In this document: positions 8,749 to 18,549 of the stretch, piece after piece | Layout: each line of letters begins with the position of its first letter | Position numbering within the stretch: position 1 is the first letter of the stretch | From: Pseudomonas azadiae | GTDB taxonomy: Bacteria > Pseudomonadota > Gammaproteobacteria > Pseudomonadales > Pseudomonadaceae | Direction: 5' to 3' | Length of the DNA stretch: 64,000 bases | NCBI RefSeq assembly: GCF_019145355.1 | Contig: NZ_JAHSTY010000001.1 | Location: 3,286,001 to 3,350,000, forward strand | Translations under genes and position numbers: made by a program | The notes under the pieces: generated by a model | Seen by the model: only the letters and a program-made list of their open reading frames with translations | What the model was told of the DNA's origin: nothing | Database searches by the model: none

Positions 8749-8880
8749 GTAGTGAGCGGGCTTGTCCCGCGCTGGGTGGCGAAGCCGCCCCAACCCAGGC
8801 ACAGAGTTTCTCCAGTTAAAACGAGGTATCAGATTTTGGGGCGGCTTCGCCACCCAGCGCGGGGCAAGCCCGCTCACTAC
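8749..8880. repeat. Paired REP element, family 2
   Basis: Long inverted pair with outer ends GTAGTGAGCGGGCTTG and CAAGCCCGCTCACTAC and inner arms containing GGGTGGCGAAGCCGCCCC, around a loop of about 50 bases. The arms are about 40 bases, longer than in family 1. Two more copies lie at 46333 and 52245. Confidence 0.92.
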
Positions 8881-8886
8881 AGGGGA

Positions 8887-9321
8887 TCAGAACTTATCGA
8901 GCGTCTTGAACTTAGTCTCGCGCACCACTTCCTTGGGCTTATACGCACAGTACCCCGGGCGCGGCCCGATTTTTGGGTGATTGCGGCACGTATCCGGGCG
9001 CTTGTCGTAAATGGTGCAGAAGCGCGTCTTGCGATCCAGGTACAAGCAATCGTTGTTGCTCATGCGCTGCAGGGTAAAAATTTCGGACTTGGAATTGAAG
9101 CGCTCGACGATGCCTTCCTTCTGCAAGCGCTTGGCGATGTTTTTCGGCGGGTCGCCGCGCTCGAACTCGTCGACGATGCCAATGCGGATCAGGTCCTTGA
9201 TCTTCACTTCGACCGGCAGCGTGCAGCAGCTGGACACGCAGCCGCCGCACATGTGGGCGGAATATTTCTGCCAGGTCTCGAGACGGTCGAGTTCCGCGGC
9301 GGCGATCAATTGAGGCTTCAT
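8887..9321 (-). CDS. YkgJ family cysteine-cluster protein
   Basis: A 144-residue cytoplasmic protein of the YkgJ/UPF0153 family, predicted to bind zinc or an iron-sulfur cluster through conserved cysteines. The cysteines are MCGGCVSSCC (about residues 24-33), NNDCLYLD, RFCTIYDKRPDTCRNHP and GYCAYKP. The function is unknown. It is transcribed away from glgP, and nothing in the neighbourhood fixes a role. Confidence 0.85.
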   Translation of the reverse strand: MKPQLIAAAELDRLETWQKYSAHMCGGCVSSCCTLPVEVKIKDLIRIGIVDEFERGDPPKNIAKRLQKEGIVERFNSKSEIFTLQRMSNNDCLYLDRKTRFCTIYDKRPDTCRNHPKIGPRPGYCAYKPKEVVRETKFKTLDKF

Positions 9322-9405
9322 CAGGGTTCCAAAAAGGTGGGGCTGTATCCGGGCGCGCGATCATACCGGGATTGGTGATTTTTTGAACAATATTTTCAAG
9401 ATTTT

Positions 9406-9421
9406 ATCTTCGGCCGAAGAT
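9406..9421. other. Perfect 16-base palindrome in the ykgJ-type gene/glgP divergent gap
   Basis: ATCTTCGGCCGAAGAT is perfectly self-complementary. It sits about 130 bases upstream of glgP and 85 bases upstream of the divergent gene, in locally AT-rich DNA. It could be an operator or a hairpin; no known regulator site is recognised. Confidence 0.4.
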
Positions 9422-9551
9422 CGGGCACGACCCCTGCATCTAATCCTTTCAACAGTGAATGAGTTAAAAAACTGACGAACCAGCGCCTACGCCGTGTGTC
9501 AGAGCGTCTAGGCTCTAGCAACTCCTTCTATCTCGCCCGAGGTCGCACTTG

Positions 9552-12002
9552 ATGTCTCAGGAACCACTTGCACGAGAAGCAGAGGTAGCCGCGTTCCGCG
9601 ATGCCGTCTTGACCAAACTCACCTATGCGGTGGGCAAGGACCCGGATCACGCCTTCGACCACGACTGGTTTGAAGCCATTGCCCTGGCCGCCCGCGACCA
9701 GATGGTCGACCACTGGATGGACCACACGCGGCGCATTTACCGCAAAGGCCAGAAACGGGTTTATTACCTTTCCCTGGAATTCCTCATTGGCCGCTTGCTC
9801 TATGACAGCCTGAGCAATCTCGGCGTGCTCGAGATCGCGCGCGACGCGTTGTCCGAGCTGGGTGTGGACCTTGAGCGCATCCGCCTGCTGGAGCCCGATG
9901 CGGCACTTGGCAACGGTGGCCTGGGCCGCCTGGCGGCATGCTTTATGGAAAGCATGTCGACACTGGGCATTGCCGGTCACGGCTACGGCATTCGGTATGA
10001 GCACGGCTTGTTCCGCCAGGCGATTGTCGATGGCTGGCAACAGGAGCAGACCGAACGCTGGCTGGATTTCGGCAACCCGTGGGAGTTCGAGCGGGCCGAA
10101 GTGATTTACCCGATCGGCTTTGGCGGCAGCGTCGAAACCCTGCCGGACGCTTCCGGCAAGCTGATCCAGGTGTGGACGCCCAGCGAAACGGTACGTGCCG
10201 TCGCTTACGACACCCCGGTGGTCGGCTGGCGTGGCGCCAGCGTCAATACCTTGCGCCTGTGGCGCGCACGGGCGGTCGAAGACCTGCACCTGGAACGCTT
10301 CAACGCCGGTGATCACCTGGGCGCCGTCGCCGAAGTGGCGCGCGCCGAGAGCATCTCGCGCGTGCTGTACCCGGCTGATAGCACGGAAGCGGGGCAGGAA
10401 CTGCGCCTGCGCCAGGAATACTTCTTCGTCGCGGCCTCCCTGCAAGACCTGCTGCGCCGCCACAAGAACATGCACGGCTCGGTGCTGAGCCTGGGCGAAC
10501 ACGCGGCGATCCAGCTCAACGACACCCACCCGTCCATCGCGGTGGCCGAGCTGATGCGTCAATTGGTTGACCTGCACGACATTCCATGGGAAGCCGCCTG
10601 GGACGTCACCGTCGAAACGCTTTCCTACACCAACCACACCCTGTTGCCCGAAGCCCTGGAAACCTGGCCGGTCGGGCTGATGGAGCGCATGCTGCCGCGC
10701 CACATGCAGATCATTTACCTGATCAACGCCCAGCACATCGACTCGCTGCGCGCCAAGGGCGTGCACGATTTCGACGTACTGCGCGCGGTATCGCTGATCG
10801 AAGAAGACAATGGCCGTCGCGTGCGCATGGGCAACCTGGCGTTCCTCGGTTCCCACAGCGTCAACGGCGTGTCCGGCCTGCACACCCAGCTGATGCGCAG
10901 CACGGTGTTCTCCGAACTGCACAAGCTGTACCCGGAGCGCATCAACAACAAAACCAACGGCATCACCTTCCGCCGCTGGTTGTATCAGGCTAACCCCAAA
11001 CTCACGTCGATGCTGGTGGAGGCTTTGGGCCCGGACATTCTCGACACCATGGAAACCCGCCTGGGCGAGCTGGAAACCTTTGCCGAGAAGCAGACGTTCC
11101 GCAAAGCTTTCGCCGATCAACGCCTGCACAGCAAGCGCGCGCTGGCCGAGATCATCCACGAGCGCCTGGGCATTTCGGTGAACCCGGCGGCGATGTTCGA
11201 CGTACAGGTCAAGCGGATCCACGAATACAAGCGCCAGTTGCTCAACCTGCTGCACACCGTGGCGCTGTACCAGGCGATCCGTGCCGAGCCTGAGGTCGAC
11301 TGGGTGCCGCGCGTGAAGATCTTCGCCGGCAAGGCGGCGGCGAGTTATCACCAGGCCAAGCTGATCATCAAGTTGACCAACGATATCGCGCGCACCGTCA
11401 ACAACGACCCGACCGTGCGCGGCTTGCTCAAGGTGGTGTTCCTGCCCAACTACAACGTCAGCCTGGCGGAAAGCATCATTCCGGCGGCGGACTTGTCGGA
11501 GCAGATCTCCACCGCCGGCTTTGAAGCGTCGGGCACCAGCAACATGAAATTCGGCCTCAACGGCGCGCTGACCATCGGTACCATGGACGGCGCCAACGTG
11601 GAAATGCACGAGCGTGTCGGCGCCGAGCACATGTTTATCTTCGGCCTCAGCGCGCAGCAGGTGGAGGCGCGCAAACACGCCGGCGAGTTCAGTGCCGGGC
11701 CGGATATCGCGGCGTCGCATCGCCTCAACGATGTGCTGCAAGCGATCCGTGGCGGGGTGTTCTCGCCGGATGATCCGGGTCGCTATGTGGGGCTGATCGA
11801 CGGGCTGATCGACTACGACCGGTTCCTGGTGTGTGCCGACTTCGATTCGTACTGGGACGCCCAGGCCAAGGTCGAAGCGCATTGGCATGACTCCAAGGCC
11901 TGGTGGCGCTCGGCGGTGCTGAATACGGCGCGGATGGGCTGGTTCAGTTCGGACCGGACGATTCGCGAATACGCTACCGAGATCTGGAAAGCCCTCGACT
12001 AA
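9552..12002 (+). CDS. glgP: Glycogen/starch/alpha-glucan phosphorylase
   Basis: Releases glucose-1-phosphate from alpha-1,4-glucans using phosphate and pyridoxal phosphate. The 816 residues match the usual family length. Visible signatures include the N-terminal YYLSLEFLIGR, LGNGGLGRLAACF, NKTNGITFRRWL, the VQVKRIHEYKRQ stretch and the PLP-binding EASGTSNMKFGLNGA, with its lysine near residue 660. I prefer the ATG at 9552 over the TTG just before it. It stands alone here rather than in a glg cluster, with a REP pair downstream. Confidence 0.96.
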   Translation: MSQEPLAREAEVAAFRDAVLTKLTYAVGKDPDHAFDHDWFEAIALAARDQMVDHWMDHTRRIYRKGQKRVYYLSLEFLIGRLLYDSLSNLGVLEIARDALSELGVDLERIRLLEPDAALGNGGLGRLAACFMESMSTLGIAGHGYGIRYEHGLFRQAIVDGWQQEQTERWLDFGNPWEFERAEVIYPIGFGGSVETLPDASGKLIQVWTPSETVRAVAYDTPVVGWRGASVNTLRLWRARAVEDLHLERFNAGDHLGAVAEVARAESISRVLYPADSTEAGQELRLRQEYFFVAASLQDLLRRHKNMHGSVLSLGEHAAIQLNDTHPSIAVAELMRQLVDLHDIPWEAAWDVTVETLSYTNHTLLPEALETWPVGLMERMLPRHMQIIYLINAQHIDSLRAKGVHDFDVLRAVSLIEEDNGRRVRMGNLAFLGSHSVNGVSGLHTQLMRSTVFSELHKLYPERINNKTNGITFRRWLYQANPKLTSMLVEALGPDILDTMETRLGELETFAEKQTFRKAFADQRLHSKRALAEIIHERLGISVNPAAMFDVQVKRIHEYKRQLLNLLHTVALYQAIRAEPEVDWVPRVKIFAGKAAASYHQAKLIIKLTNDIARTVNNDPTVRGLLKVVFLPNYNVSLAESIIPAADLSEQISTAGFEASGTSNMKFGLNGALTIGTMDGANVEMHERVGAEHMFIFGLSAQQVEARKHAGEFSAGPDIAASHRLNDVLQAIRGGVFSPDDPGRYVGLIDGLIDYDRFLVCADFDSYWDAQAKVEAHWHDSKAWWRSAVLNTARMGWFSSDRTIREYATEIWKALD

Positions 12003-12019
12003 AACACTGCAATACCCCC

Positions 12020-12109
12020 TGTGGGAGCGGGCTTGCTCGCGAATACGGTATGTCAGTTAACAAATATGTCGACTGGCACACCGCATTCGCGGGCAAGCCC
12101 GCTCCCACA
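12020..12109. repeat. Paired REP element (REPIN-like), family 1, GGGAGCGGG variant
   Basis: Inverted arms begin TGTGGGAGCGGGCTTGCTCG and close with CGGGCAAGCCCGCTCCCACA. The arm variant has GCGGGC in place of GCTGGC; the same variant is seen at 36037 and 63638. Confidence 0.92.
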
Positions 12110-12174
12110 TTAGTTGCGCGTCGATATACTAGGCCCCGGTTTGCCCGCCTCGGGCTGCTCAGGGAATATCGACC

Positions 12175-15100
12175 ATGCAATGGATTTTCATGCTGCTGGG
12201 CCTGGTGCTCGGCTGGACGCTCGACGAGTCGTTCAGCGATGCGGGTATCGGTGCGCTGTTGGGGCTCGGCATCGGCCAGGCAATCCGCCTGGCCAAGCTG
12301 TCGGCCCAGGCGGATCAGCAGGCGGTTGCGTTGGAAACCACCCAGAAGGCCCTGATCGCGCTGGGCGAGCGTCTGCGACAACTGGAGGTGCCCGCGCCGT
12401 CGAGCAACGTCATTGTCGAAGCACCCATCCCTGAACGTACCCCTGAACCCGCACCTGTCGCTGAGGCGCCCGACCTTGTCTGGGAGCTGCCCGCCGCATT
12501 GGCGCCTGTCGCGATGGTCGCCGAACCGAGCCAGCCGTTACCGGACGACGTCTGGACACCTGCTCCAACTCCCCACCCGCCGCAAGAACCTGCCATCCCG
12601 CGCGGTCCCAACCTGATTGAACGTGCCATCAGCGGCGCGCGCAGTTGGCTGTTCGGCGGCAACACGGTGCTGCGTGTCGGCGTGGTGCTGTTGTTCCTTG
12701 GCCTGGCCTTCCTGCTGCGCTACGCCACCGAAGGCATGGTGGTGCCGATCGAGGTGCGTTACGCCGGCGTAGCCGCAGCCGCCCTCGCCCTGCTGGGCCT
12801 GGGCTGGTGGTTGCGGCTGCGCAATAGCAACTACGGTTTGATGCTGCAAGGCACCGGCATTGCGGTGTTGTACCTGACGGTATTCGCCGCGATGCGCTTG
12901 CATCCGCTGATCGACCCGAGTGCGGCCCTGGGCCTGCTGGTGGCGGTCACCGTGTTTTCGGCGATCCTGGCGATTACCCAGGACGCGCTGGGGTTGGCTT
13001 GCGCAGCGGCGCTGGGCGGTTTTGCCGCGCCGATTCTGACGTCCACCGGCGCCGGCAACCATGTGGCGCTGTTCAGTTATTTCGCCCTGCTCAATACCGG
13101 CATCCTCGCCATCGCCTGGTTCAAGGCCTGGCGATTGCTCAACCTGATCGGTTTTGTCGGCACTTTCGGCATCGGCTTCGCCTGGGGCATGCGCTCCTAC
13201 GCGCCGGAACTGCTGTGGAGCACCGAGCCATTCCTGATCCTGTTCTTCCTGATGTACCTGGCGATCGGCCTGTTGTTCGCCCGGCGCAAATTGCTGGAGA
13301 TGGGCGACGCCCCCGAGGGGCGCGATGCGTTGCTGCGCTGGTCGGCGGCCAAAGGCGATTACGTCGACGGCAGTATGCTGTTCGGCCCGCCGCTGGTGGG
13401 CTTCGGCTTGCAGTTCGCATTAGTGCAGCACCTGGAGTTCGCCGCCGCGTTCAGTGCGTTGGGCCTGGGCATTATCTACATGGGCCTGGCGCGGTTGCTC
13501 AGTGGCGGGCGTGCCTTGCTGCTGGCCGAGACCTGCCTGGCCCTGGGCGTGATCTTTGCCAGCCTGGCGATTCCCCTGGGCCTCGATGCGCGCTGGACCG
13601 CGGCGGCGTGGGCGGTGGAAGGCGCCGGGATTTTCTGGCTGGGCCTGCGTCAACAGCGGCCACTGGCGCGGGCCTTCGGCGTGTTGCTGCAAGTGGGCTC
13701 GGCGCTGGCGTTTCTCAGCGAGCTGCGCCTCGGCGAGCACACTTTGCTCGATGGAGCGCCATTGGGTGCGCTGATGCTGGGCGCGGCGTTGCTGTTCAGC
13801 TTTGATCAGTTGCGCAAGGCGTCCCCTGAACAGGCGACGGCGTCGGAGCGCAAAGGCCTGCCGGTATTGGCGAGCCTTGGCCTGAGCTTTTTGTACCTGC
13901 TTGCCCCCATGCTGCTCGATACCCAGGGCACGGCGGTCAGTTGGGCGCTCGCGGGCCTGGCGACGCTGTTCGTCGGCCTGCGCATTGGTTCGCGTACCTT
14001 CCTGTTCACGGCGTTTGGTGTGCAGTTGCTGGGCGGTGCGTTGTTCCTGCTGCGCCTGCAGGGCGGCGACGGGACGGCCGTGTTCAATGCAGGCTGGAGT
14101 GGCTTGCTCACGGCCTCGCTGATCGGCCTGGCCTTGATCGGCGGCATGCTGATGGCGGCGCGCGACGACCAGGTGCGCGGCGATGTGCGCCTGTTGCGCG
14201 GCTTGTCGGTGGTGCTGCTCGCGGGCCTCGTCCTGATCAATCTCGCTGTGCTGTTCGTGCTGCCATGGCAAAGCGCCAGCGGTGTGTGGGCGGCCAGCGG
14301 TTTGTTGATCATCTGGCTCAGCCTTTATCTGCAACAGCGCGTCAGCTTTGTGTTCGGCTTGCTGCTGCAACTGATCGGCGGCGGTTCATTCCTGCTGGCG
14401 ATGCCGGAGTTGCTCGGGCCGTTGACCGGCGAAGGCTTGCGCCCGTTGGCCCACAGTGGTTTCTGGACGCCGATGGTGCTGGGCCTGGCCGCATTGATCG
14501 GTGCCTGGCGCTTGCAGCGTGAACCCCAGGTGCCCGTGTTTGCCGTGTTGAAGCTGCAACGCCTGTCCGACCTGCTGCTGGTGTGGGGCGCGGCCTGGTG
14601 GACGATGGCGCTGGCCGGCGAAGTGCTGCGTTTCGTTCCCGGCGAACTGCACGGCGCCTTCCTGCTCGGCATCGCGGCCGCCAGCGTGGCGGTCTGGACA
14701 CTGTTGGCGGCACGACTGCGCTGGGTATCGCTGGGCATGCTCTGCACCTTGCTGATGCCAGCGGCGGGCTTGGTGCTGCTGGTCTCGGCGCACACCTATT
14801 ATCACCCGGCGGCGCACTACGGCTGGCTGGCGTGGCCAGCCGTGTTCGTGGTGCATTTTGTCTCGCTGCGGCGCTTGGCAATGGTGGTGCCGGGCAGGGC
14901 GCTGGGCATCGCCCATGTGCTGGGCTGCTGGATATTGATCGGCCTGCTGGCGCTGGAATTGCGCTACGGGCTGCTGCGTTTCTCGGCCGAATACAACGCC
15001 TGGCGCTGGTTGGGCTGGGCAATCCTGCCAAGTCTCTACCTGGTACTGGCCGCCGCGCCGCGCCACTGGCCGTGGCCGGTGTCGGCGTATCCGCGCGAAT

Positions 15101-15702
15101 ATCGCGTGCTCGCGGCACTGCCATTGGCCGTGCTGATGCTCGGTTGGTTCTGGGCGGCGAACAGCTTCAGCGATGGCACGGCCGACCCGTTGCCCTATGT
15201 GCCATTGCTTAATCCACTGGACCTGGGCCTGTTGTTCGCGTTGCTTGGGGTGTACGTGTGGTCGCGCAGCGTGGCGCCGCAACGCGGGCCACGGGCCGAG
15301 TTGCTTGCCCAAGGCGTGGCGGGGCTTTCACTGTTTGCGTTCTTCACCGCGCTGGTGATGCGCACCGCGCACCATTGGGGCGGCGTGCCGTTTGAGCTGG
15401 ACGCGTTGCTCGAATCGATGCTGGTGCAAGCCGGCCTGTCGATCATATGGACCTTGATTGCCTTGGGCCTGATGATCGGCGGCCACCTGCGCCATCGTCG
15501 CGAGGTGTGGTTGATCGGCGCGGCGCTGATTGCGGTGGTGGTGGCCAAGTTGTTCTTTGTCGAACTGAGCAATCGTGGCGGCCTGGCGCGGATCGTGTCG
15601 TTTATTGGCGTCGGCGGCTTGTTGCTGGTGGTGGGCTATTTCGCGCCGCTGCCGCCCAAGCGTGCCGAACCTGTGCTGGAAACTGAAGGAGCAGCCTCTT
15701 GA
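12175..15702 (+). CDS. DUF2339 domain polytopic membrane protein
   Basis: A 1,175-residue inner-membrane protein. An N-terminal segment (MQWIFMLLGLVLGWTL), a short coiled-coil-like stretch (about 40-70) and a proline-rich linker (about 80-145) precede a very long region of closely spaced hydrophobic helices, more than twenty-five by eye, running to about 1,165. It matches the DUF2339 family of predicted membrane proteins, whose function is unknown. It overlaps the next gene by 4 bases and forms a two-gene operon with the DUF3999 gene, an arrangement conserved in Pseudomonas. Possibly cell-envelope or polysaccharide related; that is a guess. Confidence 0.85.
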   Translation: MQWIFMLLGLVLGWTLDESFSDAGIGALLGLGIGQAIRLAKLSAQADQQAVALETTQKALIALGERLRQLEVPAPSSNVIVEAPIPERTPEPAPVAEAPDLVWELPAALAPVAMVAEPSQPLPDDVWTPAPTPHPPQEPAIPRGPNLIERAISGARSWLFGGNTVLRVGVVLLFLGLAFLLRYATEGMVVPIEVRYAGVAAAALALLGLGWWLRLRNSNYGLMLQGTGIAVLYLTVFAAMRLHPLIDPSAALGLLVAVTVFSAILAITQDALGLACAAALGGFAAPILTSTGAGNHVALFSYFALLNTGILAIAWFKAWRLLNLIGFVGTFGIGFAWGMRSYAPELLWSTEPFLILFFLMYLAIGLLFARRKLLEMGDAPEGRDALLRWSAAKGDYVDGSMLFGPPLVGFGLQFALVQHLEFAAAFSALGLGIIYMGLARLLSGGRALLLAETCLALGVIFASLAIPLGLDARWTAAAWAVEGAGIFWLGLRQQRPLARAFGVLLQVGSALAFLSELRLGEHTLLDGAPLGALMLGAALLFSFDQLRKASPEQATASERKGLPVLASLGLSFLYLLAPMLLDTQGTAVSWALAGLATLFVGLRIGSRTFLFTAFGVQLLGGALFLLRLQGGDGTAVFNAGWSGLLTASLIGLALIGGMLMAARDDQVRGDVRLLRGLSVVLLAGLVLINLAVLFVLPWQSASGVWAASGLLIIWLSLYLQQRVSFVFGLLLQLIGGGSFLLAMPELLGPLTGEGLRPLAHSGFWTPMVLGLAALIGAWRLQREPQVPVFAVLKLQRLSDLLLVWGAAWWTMALAGEVLRFVPGELHGAFLLGIAAASVAVWTLLAARLRWVSLGMLCTLLMPAAGLVLLVSAHTYYHPAAHYGWLAWPAVFVVHFVSLRRLAMVVPGRALGIAHVLGCWILIGLLALELRYGLLRFSAEYNAWRWLGWAILPSLYLVLAAAPRHWPWPVSAYPREYRVLAALPLAVLMLGWFWAANSFSDGTADPLPYVPLLNPLDLGLLFALLGVYVWSRSVAPQRGPRAELLAQGVAGLSLFAFFTALVMRTAHHWGGVPFELDALLESMLVQAGLSIIWTLIALGLMIGGHLRHRREVWLIGAALIAVVVAKLFFVELSNRGGLARIVSFIGVGGLLLVVGYFAPLPPKRAEPVLETEGAAS

Positions 15703-17054
15703 TCGGTAAGTTGAGTGTGGCCGTGTTGGGCCTGTGTGCGGCGTGGTCGGCGTGGGCCCAGGAAGGCCCGGCGGATTTCGCCAGCCAGGTGCCACTGAGC
15801 ATCAGCGGCAACGGCCCGTGGTATCGCCTGGAATTGCCGTTGGACGTGCAACTGAATGCGCGTCAGGCCGACTTGAGCGATGTGCGTGTCTTCAACGCTG
15901 CCGGGGAACCCCAGGCGTATGCGCTGTCGCGCCAGTCGTCGCAGCGCACCGAAAGCCGCAACGTCACCGACGTGAAGTGGTTCCCGCTGTACGCCGCCGA
16001 CACCCGGCAAGCTTTGCCCGGCGTGGTGATGAAAACCACCCGCGAAGGCACCCTAGTGGAAATCAAGCCGGGCACGGCCGCGAAGGCCGGCACACAGGTC
16101 CTGCGCGGCTGGGTGCTGGACGCCAGCGCGATCAAGGCGCCGTTGCAGCAATTGAGTCTGGACTGGAGCCGCGAGCGAGATGGCTTCCAGCGCTTCAGTA
16201 TCGAAGCCAGCGACGACTTGCAGCACTGGCAATCCTGGGGCGATGGGCAAGTGGCGCGCTTGTCGTTTGCCGACGAGCGGGTTGAGCAGCATGACGTGAA
16301 CCTGCCTGGGCAATCGGCGCGTTACCTGCGCCTCGTCTGGCAAGGCCAGGCGGCGCCGCTGCTGACTTCGGCCAAGCTGGTGAGCGCCACCAGCAGCAGC
16401 CTGCCGATGCCGTTGGTGTGGTCGCAACCCTTGGCGGGCACTCGGCTCAAGGCCGGGGAATACAGTTGGCAGTTGCCCACGGGGCTGAGTATCGAGCGGC
16501 TGCGCATCGAGTTGAACCAGCCCAACACCTTGGCGCCCGTGACGTTGGCAGGGCGCCGGGACAGCAAGCAGGCGTGGCAGCCCTTGAGCAATGGGTTGCT
16601 GTATCGCCTGACCCAGGATGGCCGGGACGTGGTGCAGGATGAATTGCAGCTGCCGGGCCAGACGGTCAGCGAACTCAAGTTGGCAGTGGATGAGCGCGGC
16701 GGTGGCCTGGGCGTTGACGCGCCGGCGTTGCGTTTTGCGGTACGCGCCACGCAGTTGGTGTTCCTGGCCCGGGGTGAACCGCCGTTTACGCTGGCGCTGG
16801 GTAATGCGTCGGCCAAGGCGGCGAACCTTGCGCTTTCGACTCTGATCCCGGACTACAGCACCGAACGCCTCACGACACTGGGGCAGGCCAGGATAGCCGG
16901 CGAAGTCGCGGTGACGGCGCCTGCGGTATCAATCGCCGCCGATGCCGGGACGAACTGGAAAAAACTCGGCCTCTGGGCCGTGTTATTGCTGGGCGTGGCC
17001 GCGCTGGGCGCGATGGCCTACAGTCTGCTGCGCAAGCCGCCGGCGGCAGGTTGA
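15699..17054 (+). CDS. DUF3999 family exported protein
   Basis: A 451-residue protein with a signal peptide (LSVAVLGLCAAWSAWAQ, cleavage about residue 21), a large beta-rich periplasmic region with jelly-roll-like stretches such as RFSIEASDDLQHWQSW, and a single C-terminal membrane helix (LWAVLLLGVAALGAMAYSLL, about 423-443) followed by RKP. It is therefore anchored in the inner membrane and faces the periplasm. The TTG start at 15699 follows AAGGAG and overlaps the stop of the DUF2339 gene, so coupling is likely. The fixed pairing suggests a complex; its role is unknown. Confidence 0.82.
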   Translation: MIGKLSVAVLGLCAAWSAWAQEGPADFASQVPLSISGNGPWYRLELPLDVQLNARQADLSDVRVFNAAGEPQAYALSRQSSQRTESRNVTDVKWFPLYAADTRQALPGVVMKTTREGTLVEIKPGTAAKAGTQVLRGWVLDASAIKAPLQQLSLDWSRERDGFQRFSIEASDDLQHWQSWGDGQVARLSFADERVEQHDVNLPGQSARYLRLVWQGQAAPLLTSAKLVSATSSSLPMPLVWSQPLAGTRLKAGEYSWQLPTGLSIERLRIELNQPNTLAPVTLAGRRDSKQAWQPLSNGLLYRLTQDGRDVVQDELQLPGQTVSELKLAVDERGGGLGVDAPALRFAVRATQLVFLARGEPPFTLALGNASAKAANLALSTLIPDYSTERLTTLGQARIAGEVAVTAPAVSIAADAGTNWKKLGLWAVLLLGVAALGAMAYSLLRKPPAAG

Positions 17055-17163
17055 ATAAAGTCCATGAACTCTATTGGGTTTAAATCCTCTGATAGGAGGA
17101 AATACGCCCAGACTCGCGCTAAACTGCGCGGGTTTTCACGCCCCCCATTGTCCGGAGCCTTAC

Positions 17164-18174
17164 ATGTCCCGCGTTACCTTGAGTCGCTATTTGATCGAGC
17201 AGACCCGCAGCAACAACACGCCTGCCGATCTGCGCTTCCTTATCGAAGTGGTGGCGCGTGCCTGTAAGGAAATCAGCCACGCCGTGTCCAAAGGCGCACT
17301 GGGTGGTGTCCTGGGCAGCATGGGCACCGAAAACGTGCAGGGCGAAGTGCAGAAGAAGCTCGACGTGATCTCCAACGAGATCCTGCTCGAAGCCAACGAA
17401 TGGGGCGGTCACCTGGCCGGCATGGCGTCCGAAGAAATGGACAATGCCTACCAGATCCCGGGCAAATACCCCAAAGGCGCATACCTGCTGGTATTTGACC
17501 CGCTGGACGGTTCGTCCAACATCGACATCAACGCCCCGGTCGGCACCATCTTCTCGGTACTGCGTTGCCCCAACGAATACTTGAGCCAGAACGAAGCCCT
17601 CAACGAAAAGGCCTTTTTGCAGCCAGGCACCGAGCAGGTCGCTGCCGGCTACGCGATCTACGGCCCGCAGACCATGCTGGTGCTGACCCTGGGCGACGGC
17701 GTCAAGGGCTTCACCCTGGACCGTGAAATGGGCAGCTTCGTGTTGACCCACGAAGACATCACCATTCCTGCGTCCACCCAGGAATTCGCGATCAACATGT
17801 CCAACCAGCGCCACTGGGAAGAACCCGTCACCCGCTACGTGGGCGAGTTGATGGCCGGCGAAGAAGGCCCGTTGAAGAAAAACTTCAACATGCGCTGGGT
17901 CGCCGCGATGGTGGCCGACGTGCACCGCATCCTGACCCGTGGTGGCTTGTTCATGTACCCACGCGACAGCCGCGAGCCCTCCAAGCCGGGCAAGCTGCGC
18001 CTGATGTACGAAGCCAACCCGATGTCCTTCCTGGTTGAGCAAGCGGGTGGCGCGTCCACCGATGGCCACCAGCGTATCCTCGACATTCAGCCTGAAGGCC
18101 TGCACCAGCGTGTGGCGGTGTTCCTGGGTTCCAAGGAAGAAGTTGAGCGTGTGACGGGTTACCACAAGGCGTAA
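17164..18174 (+). CDS. fbp: Fructose-1,6-bisphosphatase class I
   Basis: Hydrolyses fructose-1,6-bisphosphate to fructose-6-phosphate in gluconeogenesis; cytoplasmic and metal-dependent. It has 336 residues. Family hallmarks are the metal-binding [12 protein letters not shown] (about 115-126), [14 protein letters not shown], the substrate-binding [20 protein letters not shown], and a C-terminal [13 protein letters not shown] chose ATG 17164 after CCGGAG; the frame extends upstream but that part is not conserved. Pseudomonas lacks phosphofructokinase, so Fbp has a one-way biosynthetic role. A terminator follows. Confidence 0.98.
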   Translation: MSRVTLSRYLIEQTRSNNTPADLRFLIEVVARACKEISHAVSKGALGGVLGSMGTENVQGEVQKKLDVISNEILLEANEWGGHLAGMASEEMDNAYQIPGKYPKGAYLLVFDPLDGSSNIDINAPVGTIFSVLRCPNEYLSQNEALNEKAFLQPGTEQVAAGYAIYGPQTMLVLTLGDGVKGFTLDREMGSFVLTHEDITIPASTQEFAINMSNQRHWEEPVTRYVGELMAGEEGPLKKNFNMRWVAAMVADVHRILTRGGLFMYPRDSREPSKPGKLRLMYEANPMSFLVEQAGGASTDGHQRILDIQPEGLHQRVAVFLGSKEEVERVTGYHKA

Positions 18175-18192
18175 ATCCTGCGGTAACAAAAT

Positions 18193-18228
18193 AGCCCCGA
18201 AATGCTCTATGCGTTTCGGGGCTTTTTA
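18193..18228 (+). terminator. Rho-independent terminator after fbp
   Basis: Perfect ten-base stem AGCCCCGAAA/TTTCGGGGCT with a T run, ending next to the stop codon of the convergent toxin gene. Confidence 0.92.
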
Positions 18229-18549
18229 TTGGACGAGATTCCTTAGCAGCAGCGCCTGCAGGTTTTTTCGAGTGTCGGCGATGATGTGAACGTAAATGAT
18301 CTGGTCTCGGATTTCGTAGATGATCCGATTCATCCCACTAATAACCTGTCGGTATTGACTGAGATTCAGCTTCTCGATTTCTTCCGGTATCGAACCTGCA
18401 TAGGGTTGGGTTTCGAGACGGCGTATTGTTTGTTTCAATGCGTCATAGGACTGCTGCCAAGCCGATGCCGAGAACTGTCGGGTCAGGTACGACCTGATAT
18501 CTTTAAGGCCGTTTTTTGCCGATTGGAGAATCACAACCTTGAACGTCAT
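18226..18549 (-). CDS. RelE/ParE family toxin
   Basis: A 107-residue basic protein with the RelE/ParE fold pattern: N-terminal strand VVILQSAKNGLKDIRSYL, central LSQYRQVISGMNRIIYEIRDQIIYVHIIADTRKN. It would act as an mRNA interferase or gyrase poison; the family cannot be split by eye. Its ATG overlaps the stop of the antitoxin gene by 4 bases, typical of an antitoxin-first module. Base composition looks more AT-rich than fbp and the hut genes, suggesting later acquisition. Confidence 0.86.
   Translation of the reverse strand: MTFKVVILQSAKNGLKDIRSYLTRQFSASAWQQSYDALKQTIRRLETQPYAGSIPEEIEKLNLSQYRQVISGMNRIIYEIRDQIIYVHIIADTRKNLQALLLRNLVQ

Noticed and set aside
9528..11888. A 786-codon open frame antisense to glgP
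   Set aside because: It is the mirror of a GC-rich, codon-biased real gene; its product is His/Gln/Arg/Val-rich with no family motif, while glgP on the other strand has all its signatures.
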